Positions 11,382 to 23,178 of a stretch of DNA of 64,000 nt are shown in pieces (within the stretch, counting starts at the first letter, position 1; each line of letters starts with the position of its first letter). Both the position numbers and the translations under genes were made by a program. This stretch comes from Oreohelix idahoensis (Eukaryota; Mollusca; Gastropoda; Stylommatophora; Oreohelicidae): the NCBI GenBank assembly GCA_024509875.1, contig JAMPIV010004468.1, positions 310,001-374,000 of the forward strand, in the 5' to 3' direction. The notes beneath the pieces are model-generated. The model was not told the DNA's origin. It ran no database searches and saw only the letters and a list, made by a program, of their open reading frames with translations.

Positions 11382-14300
11382 ATGCTTACTATAGACCATT
11401 TCGTTAAAATTGGCCGTGATTATGGTTATAAATCTCAAGAACTTCGTCAGTTTGCTGAATCAGAACTCGAAAAAAATATGAAAGAAAGGAAGAAGAGAAA
11501 AAGGCTGCATTAAAGAAAGAGGAAGAGGAACAAAAGGCAGCATTAAAGAAAGAGGAAGAGGAACAAAAGGCAGCATTAAAGAAAGAGGAAGCAGAACTTG
11601 AGATGAAGCAAATTGCCAAGGAAAATAGGTTGAGAGAGATTGCTCAACGTGAAAGAGAAGAGCAAAGAGCAATCTCCAGGCAGGAAGAAGAGAATAAATT
11701 GAAACGAGAGGAAATTATTTTACAACAAGAAATGGAATTGGCGCGTATTAAATTGGAGACAGCAAGATTACAAGCACAAAATGCTGATGCAAACCAGAAT
11801 AATAACGCACAAAATGGATCATCATCCAGCCAGCCTAAACACTTCTACAACTTTAAACTACCCATTTTCAACTTGAACGTCGACGACCTTTCATCGTTCC
11901 TGGCACGTTTTGAACAGACTTGCAAAACAAACCATTTGCCTGAAGAGTCATGGGTACTCAAGTTAAATGAATTCTTGGTTGGAGAACCACTGACAGCTTC
12001 TCAAAATGCTGACCCATCAATAGCTAATAACTACGGTGCTATTAAGTCCTTGCTTCTACGAAGATTTCACCTGGACGAGGAACACTGTAGGTTGAAATTT
12101 AAGGGAATTTTACCTGAATCTCCAAGGGATTTTGCAGGATTCATTGCGAATATACGCAATACATTTAACAGATGGGTTGAACTGGCAGAAGTCAACAAAT
12201 CATACGACAAATTAGTTGATTTACTACTACGAGATAAGGTATTATCTTCGGTTAGCCAGCCATTTTTTGCATATTTGCAGGAGCGTAAACCAGGTACTAT
12301 GGATGAGTTAGAAAAAATTTCTTTAAACTACTGTTCGGCACACCCGAATGCAACCATTTCTAACTCCTCATTAAGAGAACCTCTACCTGTGGCGTCTAAT
12401 ATGGCCTACAATCACAATAACAAACAAAGACATCACAGTGTAGACAGAAGCAGGTTCCAAAGAAATCACAATGTTAACTTTCAGAAGGGACATAATAATG
12501 ATTTCAACAATAAAAATGAGTTCAACAGAGGTAGATCACGAGATAGAAATTATTCACCTCAAACAAACTACCACAATGGTCAACATAACACTCATTATAA
12601 TCGATCACATACTCCCAATGATAATAGTAACTGGAAGGGTAATAATCATGGCTCGAGACATCGAGATAATAGTTACTATAGAGGACGACGAGATAATTCT
12701 AACAATTATACTCGGAATCGATCTCATTCTCGGGGATCATCTCATTACAACCATAATACAGGGGCGGCAGTTACAAATAATACTACCCCTATAGCTCAGG
12801 TTCCACTTGACAATAATACAACACAGTCTTCTGCTGCATGTTTTGCTATTAATTATAATGTGGCAAATAGTTGCCAGCAATGCAATCTTATTTTTCAGAA
12901 GGCGAAAGAAACAGTGCTTAACTGCGGACATATTATACCACAGGTAGGTCTTGCAGTCAACGATGGAACAGGCCTACTAATTTTTAACAGGGGATTAGTT
13001 AATGGATCCGTCGTCTCAGTATTGAGGGATTCGGGATCCACAACGATTGGTGTACGACAGTCGCTGGTACATCCCAGCTGTGCAACGGGGGAATATGTTC
13101 GTTGCATGACGTTTGGTGGAACAATAGAGTTTTACCCCACAGCTATTATTCATGTCAACACTCCTTTCTTCACAGGAAACGTAAAAGTATGTATGCTAAA
13201 AAAGCCTATAGCTGATTTGATGGTTGGTCGTATACACGGCAGTAAAGATTGTACTCCAGATGAGATTATAGAATGGGAGAAACATAACCTATGCACTGGA
13301 AACGCCGTGACGACTAGAGCACAGACTCAACTCATGGAGAAAGTTGATGATAATAAAATGGATGCAGACAACCAAGAGGAATTTGTAGTCAATTCACCTA
13401 TTGACAGGGAAACATTTGCAACCAAACAAAAAGAGGATAAATCTTTAAAAAAATTTTTTACGTTGGTTGATAAAGTTGACAATCTATCCTCAGGTAATAA
13501 TAACAAACATTGTTTTGTTATTAAAAATGGCATATTGATTAGATGTTTTCATGACAAATCACAAATGAAACAACAAGTTATGGTCCCATATACTTTTAGA
13601 CGGTACATTCTTCAACATGCACATGACTCACATTGTGCTGGACATATGGGATATACTCGAACACGATCTCGAGTACTGTCTTCATTCTTTTGGCCAGGGG
13701 TGTCAAGAGATATTTCGCAGTATGTACGTTCCTGTACTACATGCCAAGAAGTGAAAGCACGTGGAGCTTTTCACACGGCGCCTATTCAGGCTTGCGATAT
13801 CTCAGTGAGACCTTTTGACAAGATGGCAATAGACATTATTGGTCCATTGCTACCATCGGCCAGAGGACATAGATTCGTCCTTACGTGCATTGATTTGTGC
13901 ACACGATGGCCGGAAGCTATCCCATTAAAGACCACCACTACCACAGATGTAGCTGATGCACTACATCTCATCTTTTCTAGAATAGGGTTTCCTAGAAAAC
14001 TTTTATCAGACCATGGGTCACAGTTTATATCTGACACCATGAAGGAAGTCATGAAAACTTGGGACATTGATAGAAATTTAAGTAGTATTTATCATCCGAT
14101 GAGTAATGGTGCGGTTGAAAGACTTAACCGTACACTTAAACAACTACTACATAAGGTTACTGCTAAGCACCCTCATGACTGGGACAGAGCACTCCCAGCT
14201 GTTCTATTTGCTTATCGGGAGGTACCGCATGAACAAACTGGCTTCTCTCCCTTTGAATTAGTTTTTGGTGCTCCCCCAAGAGGTCCTATGGGACTAATAA

Positions 14301-14623
14301 AAGACTTATTAATTGACGACGAGATGACTCAGGACACTCAGTCATCTTACGAGTACGTGATTAATCTTCGGAAGAACATTATTGAGTCTTGCCAGTTGGC
14401 AACAGCTTCTTCTGAGGCTGCAAAAGCTAAGGCTCGATCTCTACAAAATAAGTCTCGACGATTACGCCAATTATTCCCAGGCGACGAGGCTTATGTGTTA
14501 CTTCCTCACAATAACAATAAATTATTGATATCTTGGAATGGTCCTTACAAAGTCATTGATAAAATTTCCGACGTTGATTACGTCTTAGATATCAAGGGAC
14601 ACAAAAAAGATATTTCATATTAA
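11382..14623 (+). CDS. Gag-protease-integrase polyprotein of the Gmr1-like element
   Basis: The main open frame runs from 11459 to a TAA at 14621-14623. The likely first codon is ATG 11382 in the neighbouring frame, which must shift by -1 before 11513. An A-AAA-AAT heptamer at 11471-11477 lies in the right phase for such a shift, or one A has been lost. Domains in order: a charged Glu/Lys/Gln coiled-coil N-terminus with three repeats of 11 codons; a capsid-like domain (about 11840-12360); an Asn/Arg/His-rich basic stretch (12400-12760), with no clear CCHC knuckle; a protease-like site LRDSGSTT near 13020; an HHCC integrase zinc domain (about 13610-13745); an integrase core with MAIDIIGP, LLSDHGSQF and AVERLNRTL carrying the D, D, E triad; and a GPY/F-like module (WNGPYKV) near 14540. 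RT is not in this frame; it follows downstream. Confidence 0.88.
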
Positions 14624-14624
14624 C

Positions 14625-16070
14625 ATGCTCAAGCAATTTCATACACGTCCTGAACACTTACAGTCAATTTTTCATGAACTAGATGACAACACAGTATCCA
14701 CTTGTCATTATACTAACTTATCTGTCATCCAGGAAGAAGAATCTTCTTTTCCTGAGGTACAGTTACCGTTACCTGTACCAGTAGTTCAACCTACTGAATC
14801 TTGGCGGGATGTAACCATCTCTTCAACGGTTACACCGCAACAGCGTCTACAGATTGCTAATCTATTACAATCTTATCCAGATGTGTTGACCGACGTTCCG
14901 GGTCGCACATCGGCTATCAGTCATGACATTACTCTCAATGACGATACACCTATTCGTGTACATCCCTATTCTGTTCCTTTACATTTCCTTGCTAAAACTA
15001 CTAAAGAACTTGAACAGATGTTGTCTCTCGGAATCATTGAGACTAGTAATTCGCCATTCTCTTCTCCATTAGTGATTGTCCGGAAGAAGGACAATAACAT
15101 TAGACTATGTGTTGATTATAGAAAATTAAATGCTAAGACTATAGTTGACAGCGAACCACATCCACTTATCGACGACTTACTGCCACGTCTATCCAACGCA
15201 ACTATATTTAGTAAGATAGACTTAACTAAAGGTTATTGGCAGATACCACTGACCGAAAAGGCTAAGTACTACACCGCATTTTCCACGCCACAAGGTCTAT
15301 ACCAGTGGAACGTGATGCCTTTTGGGCTTGTTAATGCGCCAGCTACCTTCATTCGCCTGATGCGACAAATTTTATCAGGTAGACCAGACGTTATTACATA
15401 TATTGACGACATATGCTTGTTTAGTTCGTCGTTTGAGGAACATGTTTCGGGACTTAGACATGTTTTTGACACTCTAAGGAATTATCATCTAACTGCTAAA
15501 CCTACAAAGGTGCAAATCGCGTGTAATGAGATAACCTTTTTGGGACATATCATTGGATCGGGATATATCCGAACGTTACCTAGTACAGTCTCAAAAATTC
15601 TAAGGACTGGTACATGCAATGAAACTTTCAACAAAATTATAAATTTGTTCTCACATGAACCAATTTTAAGACTTCCCGATGCTTCCAAAAGATTTTTCTT
15701 ACGAACAGATGCTAGTAACTACGGCATTGGTGCATGCCTGCTCCAGAACCATGACGGCATTCTACACCCCACCTTATATATATCAAGAAAGCTGAAGCCG
15801 GCTGAAACAAAGTATTCCACAGTCGACAAGGAACTTTTGTCTGTGATCTGGGCAATAACGAAGCTGGAGAAATTCTTACTCGGTGCCCCCTTTACCATAC
15901 AGACGGACCAACGTGCGGTCGCATCCTTGCGTCGATCCAACCACAAAAGCCAGAAACTTGCCAGATATTCAATCATCCTACAGCCATTCGAGTTCTCCAT
16001 TGAACATATTCCTGGCACTGAAAATTGTGTGGCAGATGCATTGTCACGTAATCCTATTGACGACGAATAA
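14625..16070 (+). CDS. Reverse transcriptase-RNase H of the Gmr1-like element
   Basis: A 481-codon open frame beginning at ATG 14625, two bases after the integrase ORF stop. RT landmarks: LCVDYRKLN (161-169), KIDLTKGYWQIPL (197-209, catalytic Asp 199), WNVMPFGL (228-235) and the active-site YIDD (259-262). RNase H shows Asp 362 (RTDAS), Glu 403 (DKELL), Asp 428 and Asp 471 (VADALSR). The frame is open upstream to 14589, and its first codons continue the motif that normally follows the integrase GPY/F module, so one polyprotein split by a +1 change is likely. Residues about 318-345 lack most of the usual tether between RT and RNase H, including the expected GYYRRF-type motif. This suggests an internal in-frame deletion. 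Confidence 0.9.
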   Translation: MLKQFHTRPEHLQSIFHELDDNTVSTCHYTNLSVIQEEESSFPEVQLPLPVPVVQPTESWRDVTISSTVTPQQRLQIANLLQSYPDVLTDVPGRTSAISHDITLNDDTPIRVHPYSVPLHFLAKTTKELEQMLSLGIIETSNSPFSSPLVIVRKKDNNIRLCVDYRKLNAKTIVDSEPHPLIDDLLPRLSNATIFSKIDLTKGYWQIPLTEKAKYYTAFSTPQGLYQWNVMPFGLVNAPATFIRLMRQILSGRPDVITYIDDICLFSSSFEEHVSGLRHVFDTLRNYHLTAKPTKVQIACNEITFLGHIIGSGYIRTLPSTVSKILRTGTCNETFNKIINLFSHEPILRLPDASKRFFLRTDASNYGIGACLLQNHDGILHPTLYISRKLKPAETKYSTVDKELLSVIWAITKLEKFLLGAPFTIQTDQRAVASLRRSNHKSQKLARYSIILQPFEFSIEHIPGTENCVADALSRNPIDDE

Positions 16071-17120
16071 TCAATATTGACACTCTTAAACTACATCAAT
16101 CAGAACTACATTGGATTGAACGATGTATCAACTATAAAGGAACTAACCTTGCCTTCAATTTAGACTTTATAAACACTATATGCATCACAGAATTGAATTA
16201 AAAGACAATCAAGGTATATATACTTACATTCGAACTTCGTATAATATCCATACACGATATACGAATATCATTGAACAATCATGGAATAATATCTGACGAC
16301 AAGTCGAACTTATTATCCTATGGACTCTTAATTCTTGGATGCTGGGATAAATGACATTTCTTTCCAACGTAAACGTTTGAACATTGTTACCTAAAAGAAT
16401 TCATCAGTATCAAGACTACGGATGGATCATCATATCCTATACTAATTAATTAGTTAACTTAACTTCTTAATTGAATTATTATCAATAAAATGAAATGTGA
16501 GAAAAAAAATGAAATGAAGGAACAAAAAAAGAGAACGAAATACTAAAAAGAAGAAATTATGAAAAGAGAAAATAAATCTCACACAAGTATTAGATTAATA
16601 ATTTTTTTTAATGTACCTATACAGTATTTAGTTAGTTAAGTTAGTTAGTTATTATTCACTAACACTTAACACACACAATTAAGTTAAAACTTATATTCGA
16701 ATTTCTTTCTATTTCTTCTTACTTAGTTTGTCTTTTCTTCTCTCATAACATCGCGTGAAATTAGAATCTTAATAATTTAACTCTTAGTTTAATTAATTAA
16801 TTTAATTTTAATTAGTCAAATTAATTCATATATGACATACTAATACGACAGACCTTACTTTAATTTAATTTTATCATTCACTATTAACATTGGACATTTA
16901 TTTAGTTGATATAATGACATGTATAATATTGATATATAATGTGATTTATGATTAGATGACTATGACAAATAGTTAGTTGACACGACCGCAACACGGTTCT
17001 ACTCAGAACATCGTCGGCCATATGTCACAATTGTGTTAAATTTTTTTTGAAAAATTGTTAAGTCGGATAGATATTGAAAAAAAAATCTATCGATTTTTTT
17101 TTCCCCGGTGTACAGGGAAT
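16071..17120 (+). other. 3-prime untranslated region of the LTR retrotransposon
   Basis: About 1.05 kb of AT-rich sequence between RNase H and the right LTR, with no long open frame. A T-run followed by CCCCGGTGTACAGGGAAT (about 17090-17120) abuts the LTR. The polypurine tract should lie here, although only GGGAA is purine-rich. Confidence 0.55.
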
Positions 17121-17940
17121 TGTTACGGTATATGATATTAACGCCGTCTGCTAAAGGTTACCAGACGTGCAATTGTAAAAGGTTAAGGCATTTAATATAT
17201 TGCGATAGAGGTTTCAATTTTGAACGCTTTAGACACGATCGATTATGACGTGTATAGCGTTGTTTAGGACACAGTCGGTAACTAAGAAACGCTACCCTTT
17301 TCACATTGACCGTCAAGCTGTTAAGACGCGTCTGACTCTCCTTCCAATGTTGGGCATGGTATTGCCATACAGATATATTTTATGCAAGTACGGACATGGG
17401 TCAGTCCATTGCTATTACGAAGATTTGAAATGATTAAAGGTCAGTACGAAGTGAAAAATTAAGGAAGGATGAATTACAGTCCATAGTATTTGATTTTTGC
17501 CAGACTCATAGACTCACTGTCGGCCGTTGGAAACCCCAACCGCGCGTGCATACAGCTATGACAATCTGCATACAGTAATTTAATTATTGGACAAGGACTG
17601 ATAGGATATCTACATATCTATGCCATATATTTTCAAGTTATAATATGTACCTTTGTGATCAACATGCATGAATCGTCTTGACGTGTAATCTGTATTAAAT
17701 AATTGTGGACTCAATGGAACCGACTTGTCACATCAATCGTATTCCAAGGTTCAATTATTGTTCAGAATCTTCCACCCCTGCATTCGCGTAATCTTACATA
17801 GAAGGCACGATACACGATCACTCAAGAATATCAAGAAGATAAAACAATGGCCAGAATTTATAATTACTTTATTGACATTATATGGAACATTGTTCAGAGC
17901 TAACCAAACCACCACTACTTGCAACAGACCACTTGCAACA
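17121..17940 (+). repeat. 3-prime LTR
   Basis: 820-bp direct copy of 8997-9816, starting TGTTACGG and ending TTGCAACA, followed by the flank AATGATCAG. Confidence 0.92.
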
Positions 17941-18720
17941 AATGATCAGATCAGTTCATTGCAATGAATTCTGCACACTGGGAAACCATAAATAATCTCT
18001 GTAGAATGCCCAGAAGAGGTGTTTGGTTTGTTCTTTGAGAAAACATAACATAGTTTTTTTTCTCCGCATATGCTTCCCATAAGTTAAAGCTATATAATTA
18101 TGGCCATTTCCTACCTGCAGTTGTGTCTGTTGTATTGTATGGATCCGTGTGACAACGAATTTTTATTAACTCTCTCAAGTCTCCGTTGTTATGTACACAA
18201 TTAACACAGAGATACATTTCATAAGTACCGACAATGTATTTGTGAAGACATCTGTGTAATATAATATACACGAAAAATATGTAGAAAATGTCCTGCAAAG
18301 CTGATATGAGTGTTCCTTAAATAAATGTTCAGTTTAGCTTTCACTGCACAGTGGCGTCATATCCATATTTTCCCGCAAAGCTAGGGGAATTTGTTCAGTT
18401 TTGGTTACAGACATTTCACTAAGACACTTATATATAGAAGGGATATTATATGATACGGTAACGACGCTACAACCCACCATTAACTGACGGAACAAGGTAA
18501 CAGTTGGTGAGATCCAGGCCGACGTGATCACGTCTTTCAACAACTCCCGGTATCTAGTAATGTTTATCAGTTCTTTCCTTGCCTTTATTATTATCATCCT
18601 TATTTTCTTTTCAGCTCCTTACTGAGCATAGAGCTCCAACTATAGCGGGTCCCGTTGGTGGCAGACTGCATCAAGCGTTCGTCTTCTCTTGTAGTGCTTG
18701 TTTTTGTAGCAATATATTTT
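17941..18720. other. Intergenic DNA, no gene seen
   Basis: Unique-looking sequence between the LTR element and the first 53-bp minisatellite. The short minus-strand frames at 18098-18298 and 18334-18597 show no domain. Confidence 0.4.
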
Positions 18721-18725
18721 ACATT

Positions 18726-19268
18726 ATAAGGTTGTCAGCCGCGTATACAACCACATATCATTCGCCTATATGACATGTCTGAGGTTGTCAGCTGTATGCA
18801 CAACCTCATATCATTCGCCTATATGACATATCTGGGGTTGTCAGCTGTATTAACAACATCATATCAGTCGCTTATATGACATGTCTAAGGTTGTCATCCG
18901 TATACACAACCTGATATCAGTCGCCTATATGACATGTCTGAGGTTGTCAGCCGCATACACAACCTCATATCAGTCGCCTATATGGCATGTCTGAGGTTGT
19001 CAGCCGTATAAACAACCTCATATCAGTCGCCTATATGACAAGTCTGAGGTTGTCAGCCGTATAAACAACCTCATATCAGTCGCCTATATGGCATGTCTGA
19101 GGTTGTCAGCCGTATAAACAACCTCATATCAGTCGCCTATATGACATGTCTGAGGTTGTCAGCCGTATAAACAACCTCATATCAGTCGCCTATATGGCAT
19201 GTCTGAGGTTGTCAGCCGTATAAACAACCTCATATCAGTCGCCTATATGACATGTCTGAGGTTGTCAG
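18726..19268 (+). repeat. 53-bp minisatellite, about 10 copies (array 1)
   Basis: The unit reads roughly GAGGTTGTCAGCCGTATAAA, then CAACCTCATATCAGTCGCC, then TATATGACATGTCT; spacing is 53 bp (for example TATCAGT at 19021 and 19074). Units in the centre are almost identical and the leftmost ones are more divergent. Each unit has an AGGTTGT/ACAACCT inverted repeat. The same unit forms a second array at 22862-23178. Its reverse complement resembles the 5-prime part of the ATG-tailed SINE-like repeat. Confidence 0.93.
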
Positions 19269-21463
19269 TGTGGTGAAATTACAGTGATGCAAAGTTAAAA
19301 TTCCTCCATTTATAAAGATAACAGGTAAAATCACATGTAGGGATAAAAATATAGGCAAGATATGCCGAGGCTTCTTCACCTACACCAGCGTTTTCTAGGG
19401 TCATTGAACATTAAGTAGTTAGAACATGCAGACTAAACGGACTATCCTTTTAGACGGGGTAGAAACGGAGATAAAAGAAAAAAATTATGACGGTCTGAAC
19501 ACGTGTTTGAATCTAAATGTTAAAAGACGCAATTTGTAGTTTAAAGAAAAAATTACGCCACTAGTTGACACAATGTAAGGAAATGGACAAAAACGACCTT
19601 AGCTCTTGTTAGAAACAGACGTATCTTGGACGGTTTACGGTAATTGGTCGTTTTAATTTGAATATAGCGGCAAACGCCGTGCCCGAAGGTTCAAAAACAA
19701 ATTTCAAAACTAACCTTGAAAAAGTAGGTTTTTTCTTAATAATAAGTTTAGGAGAATAAAAACTAGCTAGTTTGATAGCCCATCTTAATCTGAGAAATAA
19801 TATACTTTTAATTACACAGACGGACAGATAACACGGAAGATATTGACGAAAGACTGTATTGTTCATTACAGACTAGCAGACAGTTTTTTGTGCATATTTT
19901 CACTAAAGTTACATTTTGACGCGTCCTTGAGCCTAACGCATAAAAACCAACTGCAGGTGGACTAGAGGCAGGGTAGGAGGATAGTAGCTAAAAATAACTT
20001 AGCATAGAATCTTAGAAGTAGGGGGAGACAAAAATGTGTGTAGTTTTTTCTTGTAGTTTCGTCCAAAAACAAGTGTAATTTTGGGAAAAGCCAAGTTGAG
20101 ACGGACAGACCGACAGAAAAATACTACACACTAGACTTAGACTGGACCGAAATTGGACATTTGTAGTTTGAATATTCGAAAGGTAGAGGGGAAGTCCGCT
20201 GATTGGACAGAAGCTTTTATATTGTAGAAAGACAGACGCCCGCTAGTGCCATTTTATAGAGGACTGTCCATTGACACAGATCGTTAATGCTAGAGGTGTA
20301 AATTCCAGGAAATATTAAATATTATCAGTGGGACGCCTTAATCTAGCCAGCAGCTCAGCTGTGTTTTGCTAGTACAACGTAACAGTGTATTCAATTTTGA
20401 ATTGTGGTAAGGGAAAAAGCATTTACCATTTATATTTTAATATTTTGAGTGATTGATACTGCCATGTCATGAAAAATGATTACGACAAGTGAGTGCTTAC
20501 TCTAGGTCCCCAGCAGCAGTCCAGGGCCTAGAGACAAACAAATAAAATAGGAAAACATATTTAAGACTATGGAAGACAGATCTATATTTGAAATCAGTGG
20601 GAACATATCACCCACCTTATTGGATGGAAGAGGAAACTATTGAACATATTTTGGATGCAATGCAGTCATGGGAAACTGGTGCTATTGGATAACACCTGGG
20701 TGAGATGTGCTGAGTTGGTCAGAGAGATCTGACCCGATCTTTGTAATTGTTTGTTTTGCTTTGTTGTGTATAAAATTGGTGCAGTAGGCAGTGTGTTGAC
20801 ACATGGCACAAATTTTGGTTTCAGAGTTTCTGGTCTGGCACTACGCTAGTGCCAGATGCTTTGTAGAAGTACAAGAGTGGACGCCTAAGCAGCCTAACAT
20901 TTTACTCCAGCTACTGTGAGGAGTGGGCCACTTGGATTCTTTACTGCATCGTCGCAGGCCAGATAAGTGAAAACCTGGCCTGCTGTGGATTCATCAACTA
21001 TTTCAAAAATACAATAAATAAATAAACTAAATCCTATTGTATAAACACTATAGCTCAGTCCATATTTCAAGGACAATGAACATTATAATACAGAGATTGG
21101 GCATGATGACACCACCCGACTAAACATCCAGTGCTAGTTTTCCCAAGACACTGTATTTAGTATTAATATTAACCAATGTAACAATATATCTATGTACAAA
21201 ATTTTCATTTTGATTATTCAATATATATATGCACTTTTATTGATAAATACATATTGTTCATACGTCCTGACCAGAGGAAACATTTGGTTCAGGACTAAAT
21301 AAATTCAAAAAATTGTCAAATCTAAACTTCTAAAGCCAGTGTTGGTTAATTTGATCATAGAGCTTAGTATTATTATTATTATTATTATTATTAGACCTAG
21401 TATTTACATGTGTGTGTCTGTGTATTTAATTACCTACACATCACATTTCATTACCCTAGACTA
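19269..21463. other. Spacer between the two 53-bp arrays, with a dispersed repeat
   Basis: No gene recognised. The stretch about 20480-20910 is related, in reverse orientation, to about 28330-28720. Shared blocks include GGTCAGAGAGATCTGACCC and a short CACTA..TAGTGCC hairpin. A TCCTGACC...GGTTCAGGACTAAA block near 21260 has a counterpart near 27520-27555. An (ATT)n run lies at 21369-21393. Confidence 0.45.
20480..20910 (+). repeat. Unclassified interspersed repeat, copy 1
   Basis: About 430 bp that is recognisably related to the reverse complement of 28330-28720. Conserved blocks are TGGGAAACTGGT, the AGAGAGATCTGACCC block and a TGGCACTA..TAGTGCCAG inverted repeat. Ends, TSD and any coding potential are not clear, so the class is unknown. 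Confidence 0.45.
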
Positions 21464-22686
21464 GGGTTCCCATAATGTTTTGTTCAAAAACCGGGACATT
21501 TCCAAATTTCTACCTAAAAAACCCGGGACATTTTGTAAAAAAACGGGACATGTTAAAGATTAAGGTAAAGCACAAATAAATCTATTATATATTATAAGTT
21601 GCACTTAAAATAAGATACTGGTATAAAAATACACACATTAACTAACACAACTTCCACTTTAAAAAAGAATTCTAATTTACAAACATACTTAATTAGAAAA
21701 ATCGCACCTTTAAAAAATACACAATAGTCAAGTTTATATTTCAGATTCATCAGAATATTTATCAGATTTATGGGCCTGTTCAAGAAGTTTTTTTTCTTCT
21801 GATATTTGGACATAGAACTCAGCACAAGAGAAATCCTTAAAATTGGTCTTTATAATGGCAAGCTTTCACTGTCTCAATTTTAAGTCTGTTTTTTTTCGTC
21901 TGTCCACAGCGAATTTATTAATGAAAAAACACGTTCAACAGCTGCATTGGATCCTGGCAGTGCCAAACAAAAACTAACTAGGCATTTCAGCGTTCTCAGC
22001 ATTTATATCCTGCTTTGTAAAATTAGCGAACATCTCACACCATTTTTCACTGACACTTTGGTCCTTCAGTTCACTCCACACATCAAATTTGCTTTCACAA
22101 TATTTTTTCACACATGCAAACTCATCAAATAAGTCCTCGTCATTCACAGTAAAATTTGGTGACACTGTCTTCGTGAATATGTAGCTTTCTTGGATGTTCT
22201 TCCAAGTCACAGACTCCTTTCCCTTCAAATTGATCCAATCCATAGACTGAAGAGGCGTAAGAAATGGTGTACACCACTCCTGAATATATTCAATGCAGGT
22301 GTCATAGAAATCTACTGCATAGCTTTGAAACTTTTCAGCTGTTATGTGTCCTTCTTTTTCTAATTTGTTCAACTGATTTCTCACAGTAGTAGTAAGAAAC
22401 TTTTCTGCCTTCCTGTAGTTAAATCATTTGGTAGATGCTCACTGAACACTGTTTTGGTCGACTTTCGAATTTTTGTTCGAGATTCAAACCGAGGGTCCAC
22501 TGTAACCGGAAATTGATAAAGTAACACTACTAAAACACTGAATAAAATCTGTTACCCAAAGATTTTTTTTTAGGAAGGGCCCTTAAAAAGCGGGACATTT
22601 GGAATAAATTCGGGACACCGAGACATTTTATTAAAAAAAGGGACTGTCCCGGGGAAAACGGGACGAATGGGAACCCTACCCTAGAC
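21464..22686 (-). mobile_element. hAT DNA transposon with 8-bp TSD CCCTAGAC
   Basis: Terminal inverted repeats begin TAGGGTTCCCAT at 21472 and, as reverse complement, at 22678. Exact 8-bp duplications CCCTAGAC lie at 21464-21471 and 22679-22686. An 8-bp TSD is the hallmark of hAT. The subterminal regions are rich in CGGGACA blocks on both sides. At 1207 bp it is too short for a complete element, but it still holds the 3-prime end of a transposase on the minus strand. Confidence 0.88.
21860..22390 (-). pseudogene. hAT transposase C-terminal remnant
   Basis: On the minus strand a 136-codon frame (22384-21974) reads as a diverged hAT transposase segment (WCEMFANF, ENAEMPS region). Past a frame break, about 21961-21890 reads LPGSNAAVERVFSLIN followed by a WTDE-like run. 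This matches the conserved C-terminal dimerisation motif of hAT transposases. The N-terminal BED finger and catalytic region are missing. It would not make an active enzyme. Confidence 0.7.
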
Positions 22687-22861
22687 ATTAAACGTAGCTA
22701 ACATACATAATAGTAGAATAAGTCTGTTTGAGGTCGTAAGTGGTAGCAGAAAGGCATTCTGTAACTCACATAAACTTTTATCTCAGGAGCCTTCACAGCT
22801 GACCTCATCCAGTACACTAGGTAACATAGCAACCATACAATACCATCAAAAACCACTACAG

Positions 22862-23178
22862 TCAGCCGCATACAGAACCTCATATCAGTCGCCTATACGA
22901 CATGTCTGAGGTTGTCAGCCGCATACAGAACCTCATATCAGTCGCCTATATGACATGTCTGAGTTTGTCAGCCGTATAAACAACCTCATATCAGTCGCCT
23001 ATATGGCATGTCTGAGGTTGTCAGCCGTATAAACAACCTCATATCAGTCGCCTATATGGCATGTCTGAGGTTGTCAGCCGCATACACAACCTCATATCAG
23101 TCGCCTATATGGCATGTCTGAGGTTGTCAGCCGTATAAACAACCTCATATCAGTCGCCTATATGGCATGTCTGAGGTT
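22862..23178 (+). repeat. 53-bp minisatellite, about 6 copies (array 2)
   Basis: Same unit and orientation as array 1 at 18726-19268. Left units read GCATACAGAACCTC and right units GTATAAACAACCTC, so variant types are ordered within the array. The two arrays are separated by about 3.6 kb that contains the hAT element. Confidence 0.93.

Larger units (their letters stand above)
8997..17940 (+). mobile_element. Gmr1-like Ty3/Gypsy LTR retrotransposon
   Basis: An 8944-bp element bounded by two 820-bp direct LTRs (8997-9816, 17121-17940) that start TGTT and end AACA. Flanking 5-mers GATGA and AATGA differ at one base and may be the target duplication. The coding order is gag, protease, integrase, then RT and RNase H. 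The enzymes are Gypsy type: an HHCC integrase with a GPY/F-like module and a YIDD reverse transcriptase, but integrase precedes RT. That order is established for the Gmr1 group of Gypsy elements. A leader of about 1.57 kb precedes gag and about 1.05 kb of AT-rich DNA follows RNase H. Near-identical LTRs indicate recent insertion. Confidence 0.9.
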
